Source of the DNA: an uncultured Candidatus Cenarchaeum sp.
Lineage (GTDB): Archaea > Thermoproteota > Nitrososphaeria > Nitrososphaerales > Nitrosopumilaceae
Assembly: GCA_958295735.1 (NCBI GenBank)
Contig: OY282369.1
Location: 186,001 to 250,000 of the forward strand
Direction: 5' to 3'
DNA: 64,000 nt
This document shows positions 24,666 through 34,500 of the stretch, in pieces (the first letter of the stretch is position 1; every line of letters starts with the position of its first letter). Position numbers and translations under genes: made by a program. The notes below the pieces were generated by a model. The model was not told the origin of the DNA. It made no database searches and saw nothing but the letters and a program-made list of their open reading frames with translations.

Positions 24666-26357
24666 GTGGAAGGACGCGCCCTGCACCTCGCCCTGGCCGC
24701 GCTGGCGGCGGCCGCGCTGGCGGCGGCCGCGGACGCGCCCCCGTCGCACGCGGCGACCTCCGCGGCCACCCCCGAGGGGCGGCTCGGCGTGGAGCACGCC
24801 GAGTACGTCGTCGACAGGCACCGGCACGCGGTGGTGCGCATATCGGGCGAGATCTCCGACACCGACGCGCACTACCGCAGGGACGTCTCGATCGCGGTCA
24901 CGCGGCCCGACTCGGTCGTGATCGCCAACACGGTGACCGCCACCAGGGAGGGCCTGTTCGAGCTCAGCCTGCCCGTGTACCACAGGTTTCCGGCCGGCAT
25001 CTACACGGTGGCGGCCTCCGTCGAGTCCAAGGCGGTGGGCGAGGTGGAGTTCCGGCTGGCGAAGGCCGCGCCGCCGGCGCCGCCGGCGCGCGGGCCGGGG
25101 ATCGACGTGATGACCGACGCCGGCGCGTACGACGCGGGCTCCGACGTGCTGGCGACCGGCGCCGTGGAGGGCCACCCGGATCCCGCGGGCATCGCCGTCG
25201 CCATCGCGGTGAGGGAGGAGGGCGGCGGGAGGCTGGTGTACGTGGGGCAGGAGAGGCCGGACGGGAACGGCGTGTTCCGGCACGCGGTCAGCACCGACGG
25301 CGGGGCGTGGGAGGCCGGATCCCGGTACAGGCTCAGCGCGATCGCCGCGGGCCACTCGGCGGAGGCGCACTTTGCGCTCAGGGCCGTCCCGGACCCCGCG
25401 GCGGCCGGGCTGGCCGGGGCGGGGGCCGGGGCGGCGGGCTCCGTGGCCGAGGGGGCGGCCGGGCTGGCCGAGGGGGCAGCGGAGGCGGCCGGGTCGGCCT
25501 CCGAGGCGGCGGCGGAGGCGGCCGGGGCCGGAGCCAGGGCGGCCGGGTCGGCGGCGGACTCGGCCGCGAAGGGGGCGGCCGGGCTGGCCGAGGGGGCAGC
25601 GGAGGCGGCCGGGGCCGGGGTCGAGGCGGCGGGGCCGGCAGCGGGCTCCGTGGCCGAGGGGGCGGCCGGGCTGGCCGAGGGGGCGGCGGAGGCGGCCGGG
25701 TCGGCAGCGGGCTCCGTGGCCGAGGGGGCGGCGGAGGCGGCCGGGTCGGCAGCGGGCTCCGTGGCCGAGGGGGCGGCGGAGGCGGCCGGGTCGGCAGCGG
25801 GCTCCGTGGCCGAGGGGGCGGCCGGGCTGGCCGAGGGGGCGGCGGAGGCGGCCGGGTCGGCAGCGGGCTCCGTGGCCGAGGGGGCGGCCGGGCTGGCCGA
25901 GGGGGCGGCGGAGGCGGCCGGGTCGGCAGCGGGCTCCGTGGCCGAGGGGGCGGCCGGGCTGGCCGAGGGGGCGGCGGAGGCGGCCGGGTCGGCAGCGGGC
26001 TCCGTGGCCGAGGGGGCGGCCGGGCTGGCCGAGGGGGCGGCGGGGGGACCGGACGCGGGGGAAGCGGCGGCGCGGGCCGCCGATCCCGCCCGATCGGGGC
26101 CCGCTGGCGGGAACGTGTACGCGCTCGTCGCCCTGCCCGTCATCCTGATCGCGGCGGCGGTGCCGGTAGTCCTGTACGCGCGCAGGAGGAAGGGGGCGGA
26201 GCCGAGGCGCGTCAGCATCGACGAGGAGATCAGGCTCGGCCGCGAGAGGATGCTGGACGGCGGCGCGGGCGCGCCGGGGCCCGGCGCCGATCCCCGCGCC
26301 CCGGGAGGATCGCGGCGGAAGGGCGGCCGGAGGCGGCGCGCGTGGCGCGGGCGGTAG
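24666..26357 (+). CDS. exported, membrane-anchored protein with Ala/Gly/Glu repeat stalk
   Basis: 563 aa. A signal peptide (LHLALAALAAAALAAAADA) is followed by two beta-rich, macroglobulin/Ig-like domains (~35-135 with DVSIAVTRPDSVVIANTVTATREGLFELSLPVY; ~145-240 with IDVMTDAGAYDAGSDVLATGAVEG). Residues ~245-460 are helical repeats of EGAAGLAEGAAEAAGS in 51- and 66-bp DNA units. A single membrane helix NVYALVALPVILIAAAVPVVLYA and a basic tail follow. It looks like a surface protein holding its N-terminal domains away from the membrane on a long alanine-rich stalk. GTG 24666 is supported by the TATA box. Partner or ligand unknown. Confidence 0.8.
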   Translation: MEGRALHLALAALAAAALAAAADAPPSHAATSAATPEGRLGVEHAEYVVDRHRHAVVRISGEISDTDAHYRRDVSIAVTRPDSVVIANTVTATREGLFELSLPVYHRFPAGIYTVAASVESKAVGEVEFRLAKAAPPAPPARGPGIDVMTDAGAYDAGSDVLATGAVEGHPDPAGIAVAIAVREEGGGRLVYVGQERPDGNGVFRHAVSTDGGAWEAGSRYRLSAIAAGHSAEAHFALRAVPDPAAAGLAGAGAGAAGSVAEGAAGLAEGAAEAAGSASEAAAEAAGAGARAAGSAADSAAKGAAGLAEGAAEAAGAGVEAAGPAAGSVAEGAAGLAEGAAEAAGSAAGSVAEGAAEAAGSAAGSVAEGAAEAAGSAAGSVAEGAAGLAEGAAEAAGSAAGSVAEGAAGLAEGAAEAAGSAAGSVAEGAAGLAEGAAEAAGSAAGSVAEGAAGLAEGAAGGPDAGEAAARAADPARSGPAGGNVYALVALPVILIAAAVPVVLYARRRKGAEPRRVSIDEEIRLGRERMLDGGAGAPGPGADPRAPGGSRRKGGRRRRAWRGR

Positions 26358-26363
26358 AAAAAC

Positions 26364-26372
26364 AGTAAAATG
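26364..26372 (+). promoter_or_regulatory. TATA-like box for gene 26394
   Basis: AGTAAAATG, centre 26 nt upstream of ATG 26394. Confidence 0.5.
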
Positions 26373-26393
26373 TGCAGTGCGCCCACGGCGCAC

Positions 26394-26684
26394 ATGGCAT
26401 CGCTGCTCGTGATCCCGGTGCTGGTGGTGGTGATAGTCGGGCTTTCGGGGTACCTCATCTACAAGCTCGTCGTGTACGACATGATGTGCGCCAGATCCGT
26501 CAACCGCACGCTGCACAGGTACGGCATAAGAAAGACGCCCTTCCAGATAATCGACGAGTACTACCGCAAAATGGACAAGCCCATGCCGGAGAAGGACGTG
26601 CGCGGCATGGAAAAGGACTACAGGCAGAACGATCCCGAGCAGTTCCTCTCCATGTACGACGCCCTGATGGAAAAGGACGAGTGA
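26394..26684 (+). CDS. small single-helix membrane protein
   Basis: 96 aa from ATG 26394 (ATG 26370 is the alternative but overlaps the TATA box). One N-terminal membrane segment ASLLVIPVLVVVIVGLSGYLIY, then a charged cytoplasmic domain with TLHRYGIRKTPFQIIDEYYRKMDKPMPE and DPEQFLSMYDALMEKDE. Function unknown; it reads as a conserved small protein. It starts 36 bp after the preceding gene on the same strand. Confidence 0.7.
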   Translation: MASLLVIPVLVVVIVGLSGYLIYKLVVYDMMCARSVNRTLHRYGIRKTPFQIIDEYYRKMDKPMPEKDVRGMEKDYRQNDPEQFLSMYDALMEKDE

Positions 26685-26975
26685 GCCCGCGCGGTCCGCC
26701 CCCGGCGGCGAACCGGCGCGGGCCCGCCCCCTCCCCCGCGCCCGGCGCGGGCCCGGATCGGCGGGGGCGCTTTCCCGCCCCGGTCCCGGCCGCGGCGGAT
26801 CCCCGCGCCGGCCGCCGGGCGGGTGGCGGAGGCCGCCGGGCGGCGCGGGCATACGGCGGGGGGCGGAAGCGCGACCACGGCGGGGCGGCGCCCGCGGGCG
26901 ACGTCGGCGGGCGCGGGCTTGCGCCCGTTGCGACCTAGCGCGGAATCGGGGGGCGGTTTGCTGCCGCCAAGCGCG
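26685..26975. other. intergenic, nothing recognised
   Basis: GC-rich; short inverted GCGGGCGCGG repeats only. Confidence 0.4.
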
Positions 26976-27158
26976 GTTTCGGCTTGGGCGCGAGTCCGCG
27001 CGCCGGCGGCGGCTCCGACGCGGGGTGGAGCACGTGCTCGTCGACCAAGTTTCGGCTTGGGCGCGAGTCCGCGCGCCGGCGGCGGCTCCGACGCGGGGTG
27101 GAGCACGTGCTCGTCGACCAAGTTTCGGCTTGGGCGCGAGTCCGCGCGCCGGCGGCGG
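26976..27158. repeat. 73-bp tandem repeat (37 + 36), 2.5 units
   Basis: GTTTCGGCTTGGGCGCGAGT... at 26976, 27049 and 27122. The 36-bp stretches between repeats (27013-27048, 27086-27121) are identical, so this is a true tandem duplication, not a spacer array, although dimensions equal those at 23985. GGCGCG/CGCGCC in the repeat can form a hairpin. Confidence 0.9.
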
Positions 27159-27194
27159 CGCCCGCGGGCGGAAGCGCGACCCGGCGGGGCGGCC

Positions 27195-28058
27195 CTACGG
27201 CGAGGACACGGGTATCTGGATGAACGGCGTGCCGCCCTCGCCCACCACGAGCGGGAGCTTGCCGTCCCATTCCTTGGTCTTGAGCCACTCCATGTAGTGC
27301 GGGTTCTCGGCCAGCGCCCTGTTTATGGTGGATATGGCCTCCGCCTCGCCCTTCGCCTCCGCTATGTTCGCGTTGGCCAAGCCGACCGCCTGCGCCTCAT
27401 GCTGCCTGGCCTCCACCTCTATGCGGCGCAGGTCGTTCTCGGCCTTTAGGGCCTTCTGCTCCGCCTCCACTTTCGACTCTATGGCCTTGTCAAAGAGCGG
27501 CGAGAACTCAAAGTCGGTGATGGAGATGACCTCGGTCACCACGTTGAACTGGTTCAGCCTGGTCTTTATGGACGCCTCTATGTCCTGCTTCACCTGCGGC
27601 CTCTTCGTTATGAGCTCCTCGGCGTTGTAGTTGGCGGTCACCTGCTTTACGGTCTCCTCGATGGCCGGCTGGATTATCCTGTTCTCGTAGTCGAGGCCCA
27701 GGTTCTTGTACAGCGTGTGGATATGCTCCTTGCTTGGGTGGTAGTTCACGGTGACCGTGGTCTCCACGGTCTGGAGGTCCTTGGAGGCGCTCCTCGTCTC
27801 CCTGTCGTACTTTAGCGTCCTGACCTCTATCTGGACCACGTCGTCCTGGAACGGGACGACGAAGTGCAGACCCTCGTCCAGCGGCGGATGCGACAGGTCG
27901 ACGGCGTTCCAGTGCAACAGGACCCCGCGGTGCCCGGCATCCACTATCTTCACGGACGAGACCGCCACCACCCCGATCACTATCAGCAGGAGGATGCCAA
28001 TCGCTACCGCCCTGGCCGCGCCGGCGCTCACGCTGCCTTTCGACTGGTACTTTGACAC
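27195..28058 (-). CDS. SPFH/band 7 (prohibitin-like) membrane protein
   Basis: 287 aa. N-terminal membrane anchor VAIGILLLIVIGVVAVSSV (~18-36), then a band-7/SPFH domain (GHRGVLLHWNAVD, GLHFVVPFQDDVVQIEVRTLKYD, TVETTVTVNYHPSKEHIHTLYKNLG) and a long coiled coil rich in AEAE (VEAEQKALKAENDLRRIEVEARQHEAQAVGLANANIAEAKGEAEA), as in prohibitins. Probably forms ring-like membrane scaffolds with a chaperone or protease-modulating role, by family. GTG 28058 is placed by a TATA box 26 nt upstream. Confidence 0.93.
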   Translation of the reverse strand: MSKYQSKGSVSAGAARAVAIGILLLIVIGVVAVSSVKIVDAGHRGVLLHWNAVDLSHPPLDEGLHFVVPFQDDVVQIEVRTLKYDRETRSASKDLQTVETTVTVNYHPSKEHIHTLYKNLGLDYENRIIQPAIEETVKQVTANYNAEELITKRPQVKQDIEASIKTRLNQFNVVTEVISITDFEFSPLFDKAIESKVEAEQKALKAENDLRRIEVEARQHEAQAVGLANANIAEAKGEAEAISTINRALAENPHYMEWLKTKEWDGKLPLVVGEGGTPFIQIPVSSP

Positions 28059-28079
28059 GATGGCGCCGGCCTGGCCGCG

Positions 28080-28089
28080 TTATAATAAG
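28080..28089 (-). promoter_or_regulatory. TATA box for the band 7 gene
   Basis: CTTATTATAA on the minus strand, centre 26 nt upstream of GTG 28058. Confidence 0.7.
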
Positions 28090-28106
28090 CTTGTGAAGCG
28101 GCGCCG

Positions 28107-28198
28107 GCACGGGGTCACGTGCCCGCCAGCCGCTGGCGCGAAAACGCCTCCGCCGATCCAAGTTCGCGCCCGAAGAGCGGGGGTTGCCGGCCCCGCGC
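28107..28198 (-). mobile_element. family A MITE, decayed copy
   Basis: Exactly 92 bp. GCACGGGGTCACGTGCCC ... GGGGTTGCCGGCCCCGCGC aligns with family A in inverted orientation, with the core GCGAAAACG ... GATCCAAGTTCGCGCC, but many A/T positions are now G/C. Flanking 8-mers CGGCGCCG / GGCGGCCG are a weak trace of a target duplication. It lies in the gap between the band 7 promoter and the giant gene. Confidence 0.65.
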
Positions 28199-28522
28199 GG
28201 CGGCCGCGGACCCGGGTCGGCCGCGATCCTGGCGCGGTTCCGGCCCGGACCCGAGCCCGCGCGGGCGGTCCGCCTCGCGACTCTGGATTCGGGCGCGAAA
28301 AGCCGCCGCGCGTGGCGCGGGCGCGGGCGCGGGGCCCCGCTTTCCCGCCGGCGGGTCGGCCCCGGCCGGGGGATCGCGGGCGGCGGGCGCCCGCGCCGGG
28401 GGGCGGCGCGCGGTACGCGGCGGCGGGGCGGCGGGGCGGCACGCCCCCCGCCGGGGCCGGCCGCGCCGGAGCTCCGGATTCGGCAACGGCGAAGCGCGTT
28501 CCGCGGCGGCGGCGGGCGGCGG

Positions 28523-31500
28523 TCAGGAGCGGCGGCGGGCGGAAAGGCGGCGCAGGGCCGCAACGCCGAGGGATGCGGCAACGGCCGGAGCCGCGACGTA
28601 GATGCCGGCGTTGACGAGCACGACGGCCGCACCCAGCGCGAGCGCGGACGGGCCGGGATCGTCGCCGCCCGCGAGGGCCATCAGGTGCAGCGACGTGACC
28701 ATCGGCGTTATGAGCAGCGCGACGGCCGAGCGCAGCTCGGGCGACGAGCGCTCAAGGTCGGCAACGTGCGGGGAGAACGAGTAGTACACCGAGTTGAACG
28801 CTGCAAGGAACGCCGGGCCGTACGCGGTGGCCGACAGGGTGCCGTCGCGCACCTCGCGGAGCATCTGCACCTGCGGCGCGAGCTCCGTCCCGTACGCGGC
28901 CGTGGCGATCAGGCATCCGCCGCCAGGTCCGGCCCTTGGCGCATCGTCCGGCGGCAGCGCGGGGGCGGCGGGGGGCGCCGCCTCCGCCCCCGCATCGGGG
29001 CCCGCGGAATCCGCAGGCGGCGCCGCGGCGGGGGGCTCCGCCTCCGCCGGGGCGGGCGCCGGATCGGCCGCGGCGGGGGGCTCCGCCTCCGCCGGGGCGG
29101 GCGCCGGATCGGCCGCGGCGGGGGGCTCCGCCTCCGCCGGGGCGGGCGCCGGATCGGCCGCGGCGGGGGGCTCCGCCTCCGCCGGGGCGGGCGCCGGATC
29201 GGCCGCGGCGGGGGGCTCGGGCGCCCGCGCATCCGCGATCGCCGCGGCGCGGCCGGATGCGCCCGGTTCCGTCCTGCCGGCCCCGGCGTCGTACGCGGCG
29301 ATCACCGCCAGGCCGGCGCACTCGCCGCCCGTGCGGACGGTCTCGGAAAGGGACTGCACCGCCCTCCCCTCCGCCGCGACCACCGTGACCGAGACGAGAT
29401 CGTCGCCGGCAAACGGCGCCGTGTACGCGACGCGGCCGGGCAGATCTTCCTGCGGATCGCGCGCGGCGTGCGCTCCGCCGGACGCGGTGAACACCTTCAC
29501 GTCGGGATCCCCCACATTGCCGCCCAAGAGCACGGTGGCCGAGCCCGCATCGCAGTCCCACGACACGGAATGGATGATCGCCCCGGCGTCCGGGCCTCCC
29601 GACTGCGGCAACAGGCCGGTGCGGCCGCCGCCCCCGCCGCCCCCGCCGCCCCCGCCGCCCCCGCCGCCCCCGCCGCCCCCGCCGCCCCCGCCGCCGAACA
29701 CGAAGGCCGGCGCGGGCCGCGCAACCGGAACGACCTCGCGGTCGACGGGATCGGGCGGCGCGACGGTGCCGTTGCCCGGCGGGGGCATCACGGTGCCGTT
29801 GCCCGGCGGGGGCATCACGGTGCCGTTGCCCGGCGGGGGCATCACGGTGCCGTTGCCCGGCGGGGGCATCACGGTGCCGTTGCCCGGCGGGGGCATCACG
29901 GTGCCGTTGCCCGGCGGGGGCATCACGGTGCCGTTGCCCGGCGGGGGCATCACGGTGCCGTTGCCCGGCGGGGGCATCACGGTGCCGTTGCCCGGCGGGG
30001 GCATCACGGTGCCGTTGCCCGGCGGGGGCATCACGGTGCCGTTGCCCGGCGGGGGCATCACGGTGCCGTTGCCCGGCGGGGGCGCATGCCCGGCCAGGGC
30101 CAGCGGTACGTCGGCGATGCCGGCGAGCGCGTTGCCCGACAGGTCCCGGACGGCGGCGGCCCCGATGTCGAGCCGGACCGGCGGGGCCGACGAGTTGGCC
30201 GCCGCTATCCCTGCCACGTGGCCCGGCGTGAGGGCGAGGGCGAGTGCGGTGCCGTTCGGGCCCGGTATTGCCGCGCCCCCGAGCTGCACGCGGTTCGCGC
30301 CGCCCGCATCCTCCACGGCGAACCGCGACGCGTCGGCTGATGCCGCATCGACGTGCTCGTCGAACCGCATAGTGAGCGTGCCGGCGGCCAGGTTGAGGAG
30401 CGGCGCGCGGGAGCTGGACAGCGCGGGCGGCGTCGCGTCCGGGATGACGGACAGGGGGATCGACGCCGCCGTGGCGGACGGGTTGCCCGACAGGTCCTCG
30501 AACGCCCCGGCCGACGCGTTCAGCGCCGCGCCGGCGCCTATCCCGGCCGAGACGGCCGCGGCCTTTTGGGCCGGCGTCAGCGCGACCTCGACCTCCTGGG
30601 AGCCGGCCCCCGCGGGGCCCGCCCCGCCGGCCGAGGCGGACGCGCCGGCGAGCGAGCCGAGGGCCGCGATGCCGGGCAGCCCGAGCAGCGAAGGATCGGT
30701 GGCGGCCGCATCGACGTGCTCGTCGAACCGTATGGCGAGCGTGCCGTCGTTCAGGTCGAGCGGGTGGGCCCCGCCGCCCGGCTCCGGCGCGGTCGTGTCG
30801 GGCGTGACGGCGACGGGGCGCCCGGCCACCCCCGCGATGCCGTTGAGCGCCAGGTCCCGGACGGCGCCGGCCCCGATGCCCAGGAACACCTGCCCGCCGG
30901 CGGCATCGCGGTGGAGCAGCACGGCGGCCGCCTTTTGGGCCGGCGCCAGCGTTATGGCGGCCTCGTCCGGCCGTATCTCGGAAACCGAGACGGCCGCCCC
31001 GGCCAGGCCCGCGGCGCCGGCAGCCGAGGTCAGGTTGAGCAGCGACGGGTCGATCGAGGGCGCGTCGACCGGCTCGCTGAACCGGACGACCAGCGAGCCG
31101 CCGTTGAGGTCGAGGGCGGGCGGGTGCGCGGCGGACAGCTCCGGCGGGTCGGCATCGTCGGCGACGTCGATCCGCGCGTCCTCGAGGGCGGCGAGCGCGT
31201 TGCCCGACAGGTCCCGGACGGCGGCGGCCCCGATGTCGAGCCGGACCGGCGGGGCAGACGAGTTGGCCGCCGCTATCCCCGCCATGTGGGCCGGGGAGAG
31301 GGCGAGGGCGAGGGCGGAGCCGTTAGGTCCCTGCGCGGTTGCGCCCGTCAGGTTCACGCGGTTCGCGCCGCCCGCATCCTCCACGGCGAACCGCGACGCG
31401 TCGGCGGATGCCGCATCGACGTGCTCGTCGAACCGCATAGTGAGCGTGCCGGCGGCCAGGTTGAGGAGCGGCGCGCGGGAGCCGGACAGCGCGGGCGGCG

Positions 31501-34500
31501 TCGCGTCCGGGATGACGGACAGGGGGATCGACGCCGCCGTGGCGGACGGGTTGCCCGACAGGTCCTCGAACGCCCCGGCCGACGCGTTCAGCGCCGCGCC
31601 GGCGCCTATCCCGGCCGAGACGGCCGCGGCCTTTTGGGCCGGCGTCAGCGCGACCTCGACCTCCTGGGAGCCGGCCCCCGCGGGGCCCGCCCCGCCGGCC
31701 GAGGCGGACGCGCCGGCGAGCGAGCCGAGGGCCGCGATGCCGGGCAGCCCGAGCAGCGACGGATCGGTGGCGGCCGCATCGACGTGCTCGTCGAACCGTA
31801 TGGCGAGCGTGCCGTCGTTCAGGTCGAGCGGGTGGGCCCCGCCGCCCGGCTCCGGCGCGGTCGTGTCGGGCGTGACGGCGACGGGGCGCCCGGCCACCCC
31901 CGCGATGCCGTTGAGCGCCAGGTCCCGGACGGCGCCGGCCCCGATGCCCAGGAACACCTGCCCGCCGGCGGCATCGCGGTGGAGCAGCACGGCGGCCGCC
32001 TTTTGGGCCGGCGCCAGCGTTATGGCGGCCTCGTCCGGCCGTATCTCGGAAACCGAGACGGCCGCCCCGGCCAGGCCCGCGGCGCCGGCAGCCGAGGTCA
32101 GGTTGAGCAGCGACGGGTCTATCGAGGGCGCGTCGACCGGCTCGCTGAACCGGACGACCAGCGAGCCGCCGTTGAGGTCGAGGGCGGGCGGGTGCGCGGC
32201 GGACAGCTCCGGCGGGTCGGCATCGTCGGCGACGTCGATCCGCGCGTCCTCGAGGGCGGCGAGGGCGTTGCCCGACAGGTCCCGGACGGCGGCGGCCCCG
32301 ATGTCGAGCCGGACCGGCGGGGCCGACGAGTTGGCCGCCGCTATCCCGGCCATGTGGGCCGGGGAGAGGGCGAGGGCGAGCGCGGTGCCGTTCGGGCCCG
32401 GTATCGCCGCGCCCGTCAGGTTCACGCGGTTCGCGCCGCCCGCATCCTCCACGGCGAACCGCGACGCGTCGGCTGATGCCGCATCGACGTGCTCGTCAAA
32501 CCGCATAGTGAGCGTGCCGGCGGCCAGGTTGAGGAGCGGCGCGCGGGAGCTGGACAGCGCGGGCGGCGTCGCGTCCGGGATGACGGACAGGGGGATCGAC
32601 GCCGCCGTGGCGGACGGGTTGCCCGACAGGTCCTCGAACGCCCCGGCCGACGCGTTCAGCGCCGCGCCGGCGCCTATCCCGGCCGAGACGGCCGCGGCCT
32701 TTTGGGCCGGCGTCAGCGCGACCTCGACCTCCTGGGAGCCGGCCCCCGCGGGGCCCGCCCCGCCGGCCGAGGCGGACGCGCCGGCGAGCGAGCCGAGGGC
32801 CGCGATGCCGGGCAACCCGAGCAGCGAAGGATCGGTGGCGGCCGCATCGACGTGCTCGTCGAACCGTATGGCGAGCGTGCCGTCGTTCAGGTCGAGCGGG
32901 TGGGCCCCGCCGCCCGGCTCCGGCGCGGTCGTGTCGGGCGTGACGGCGACGGGGCGCCCGGCCACCCCCGCGATGCCGTTGAGCGCCAGGTCCCGGACGG
33001 CGCCGGCCCCGATGCCCAGGAACACCTGCCCGCCGGCGGCATCGCGGTGGAGCAGCACGGCGGCCGCCTTTTGGGCCGGCGCCAGCGTTATGGCGGCCTC
33101 GTCCGGCTGCAGCGCGTGGACCGAGACCGCGGCCCCGGCCAGGCCCGCAACGCCGGCAGCCGAGGTCAGGTTGAGCAGCGACGGGTCTATCGAGGGCGCG
33201 TCGACCGGCTCGCTGAACCGGACGACCAGCGCGCCGCCGTTGAGGTCGAGGGCGGGCGGGTGCGCGGCGGACAGCTCCGGCGGGTCGGCATCGTCGGCGA
33301 CGTCGATCCGCGCGTCCTCGCGGGCGGCGAGCGCGTTGCCCGACAGGTCCCGGACGGCGGCGGCCCCGATGTCGAGCCGGACCGGCGGGGCCGACGAGTT
33401 GGCCGCCGCTATCCCCGCCATGTGGGCCGGGGAGAGGGCGAGGGCGAGGGCGGCGCCGTTCGGGCCCGGTATCGCCGCGCCCGTCAGGTTCACCCGGTTC
33501 GCGCCGCCCGCATCCTCCACGGCGAACCGCGACGCGTCGGCTGATGCCGCATCGACGTGCTCGTCGAACCGTATAGTGAGCGTGCCGGCGGCCAGGTTGA
33601 GGAGCGGCGGGTGGTCTGCGGACAGCGCGGGCGGCGTCGCGTCCGGGATGACGGACAGGGGGACCGACGCCGCCCGCGCGGACGGGTTGCCCGACAGGTC
33701 CTCGAACGCCCCGGCCGACGCGTTCAGCGCCGCGCCGGCGCCCATCCCGGCCGAGACGGCCGCGGCCTTTTGTGCCGGCGTCAGCGCGACGGCTGCCGAG
33801 AGGACCGCGCCGGCGGGGATCTGGGGGGAGGCGCCGGGGGCATCGCCGGGGGAGGCGGGGCCCGCTCCGGCGCGCGCGCCGGCGAGGGGGATCGGCTGCG
33901 CGCCGGCGCCGGCGACCGCGATCCCCGATGCGTCGACCGACGACGCGTTGACGTGCTCGCCGAACCGCATAACGAGCGTGCCGTCGTTCAGGTCGAGCAG
34001 GGGGGGCGCGCTCGCGTTGAGCGCGGGGCCGGTGAGATCCGGCAGCACGTCGAGGGCCGCCGATCCTGAGGCGATCGCGTTCGCCGACAGGTCCCTGAAC
34101 GAGCCGGACGGCACCGAGAGGGAGGCCGGCGCGTCCAGGGCCCAGGCGGCGGCCTTTTGGCGCTGCGTGAGGCGCACCTCGAAGGCAGGCGCGCCGACGG
34201 CCCCCGGATCGCGCTGCACCGGCAGGAGGAGCAGGTCCGGCGCCGCCTGCGGCGCCGCCGATGCCCCGGACAGGGGCACGGCCGGCGCGCCGCCGCCCCC
34301 GGCGAGCGACGCGTCCAGCGGCGAGGCGGCCGTGGCGTTGACGTGCTCGTCGAAAAAGGCGATGACCGTCCCGGCATCCAAGTCGAGGACCGGCGGCCTC
34401 GAGGGGTCGAGGCGCGGCGGCACCGCATCGGCCGCGACGTCCAGCGCGATGCCGGACGCGGCGGCCGCCGGGTTGCGCGAGACGTCCTCGAACGCCCCCG

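Noticed and set aside
26976-27158. Calling the 73-bp repeat a CRISPR array.
   Set aside because: Both intervals between repeats are identical, so this is a tandem duplication rather than unique spacers.
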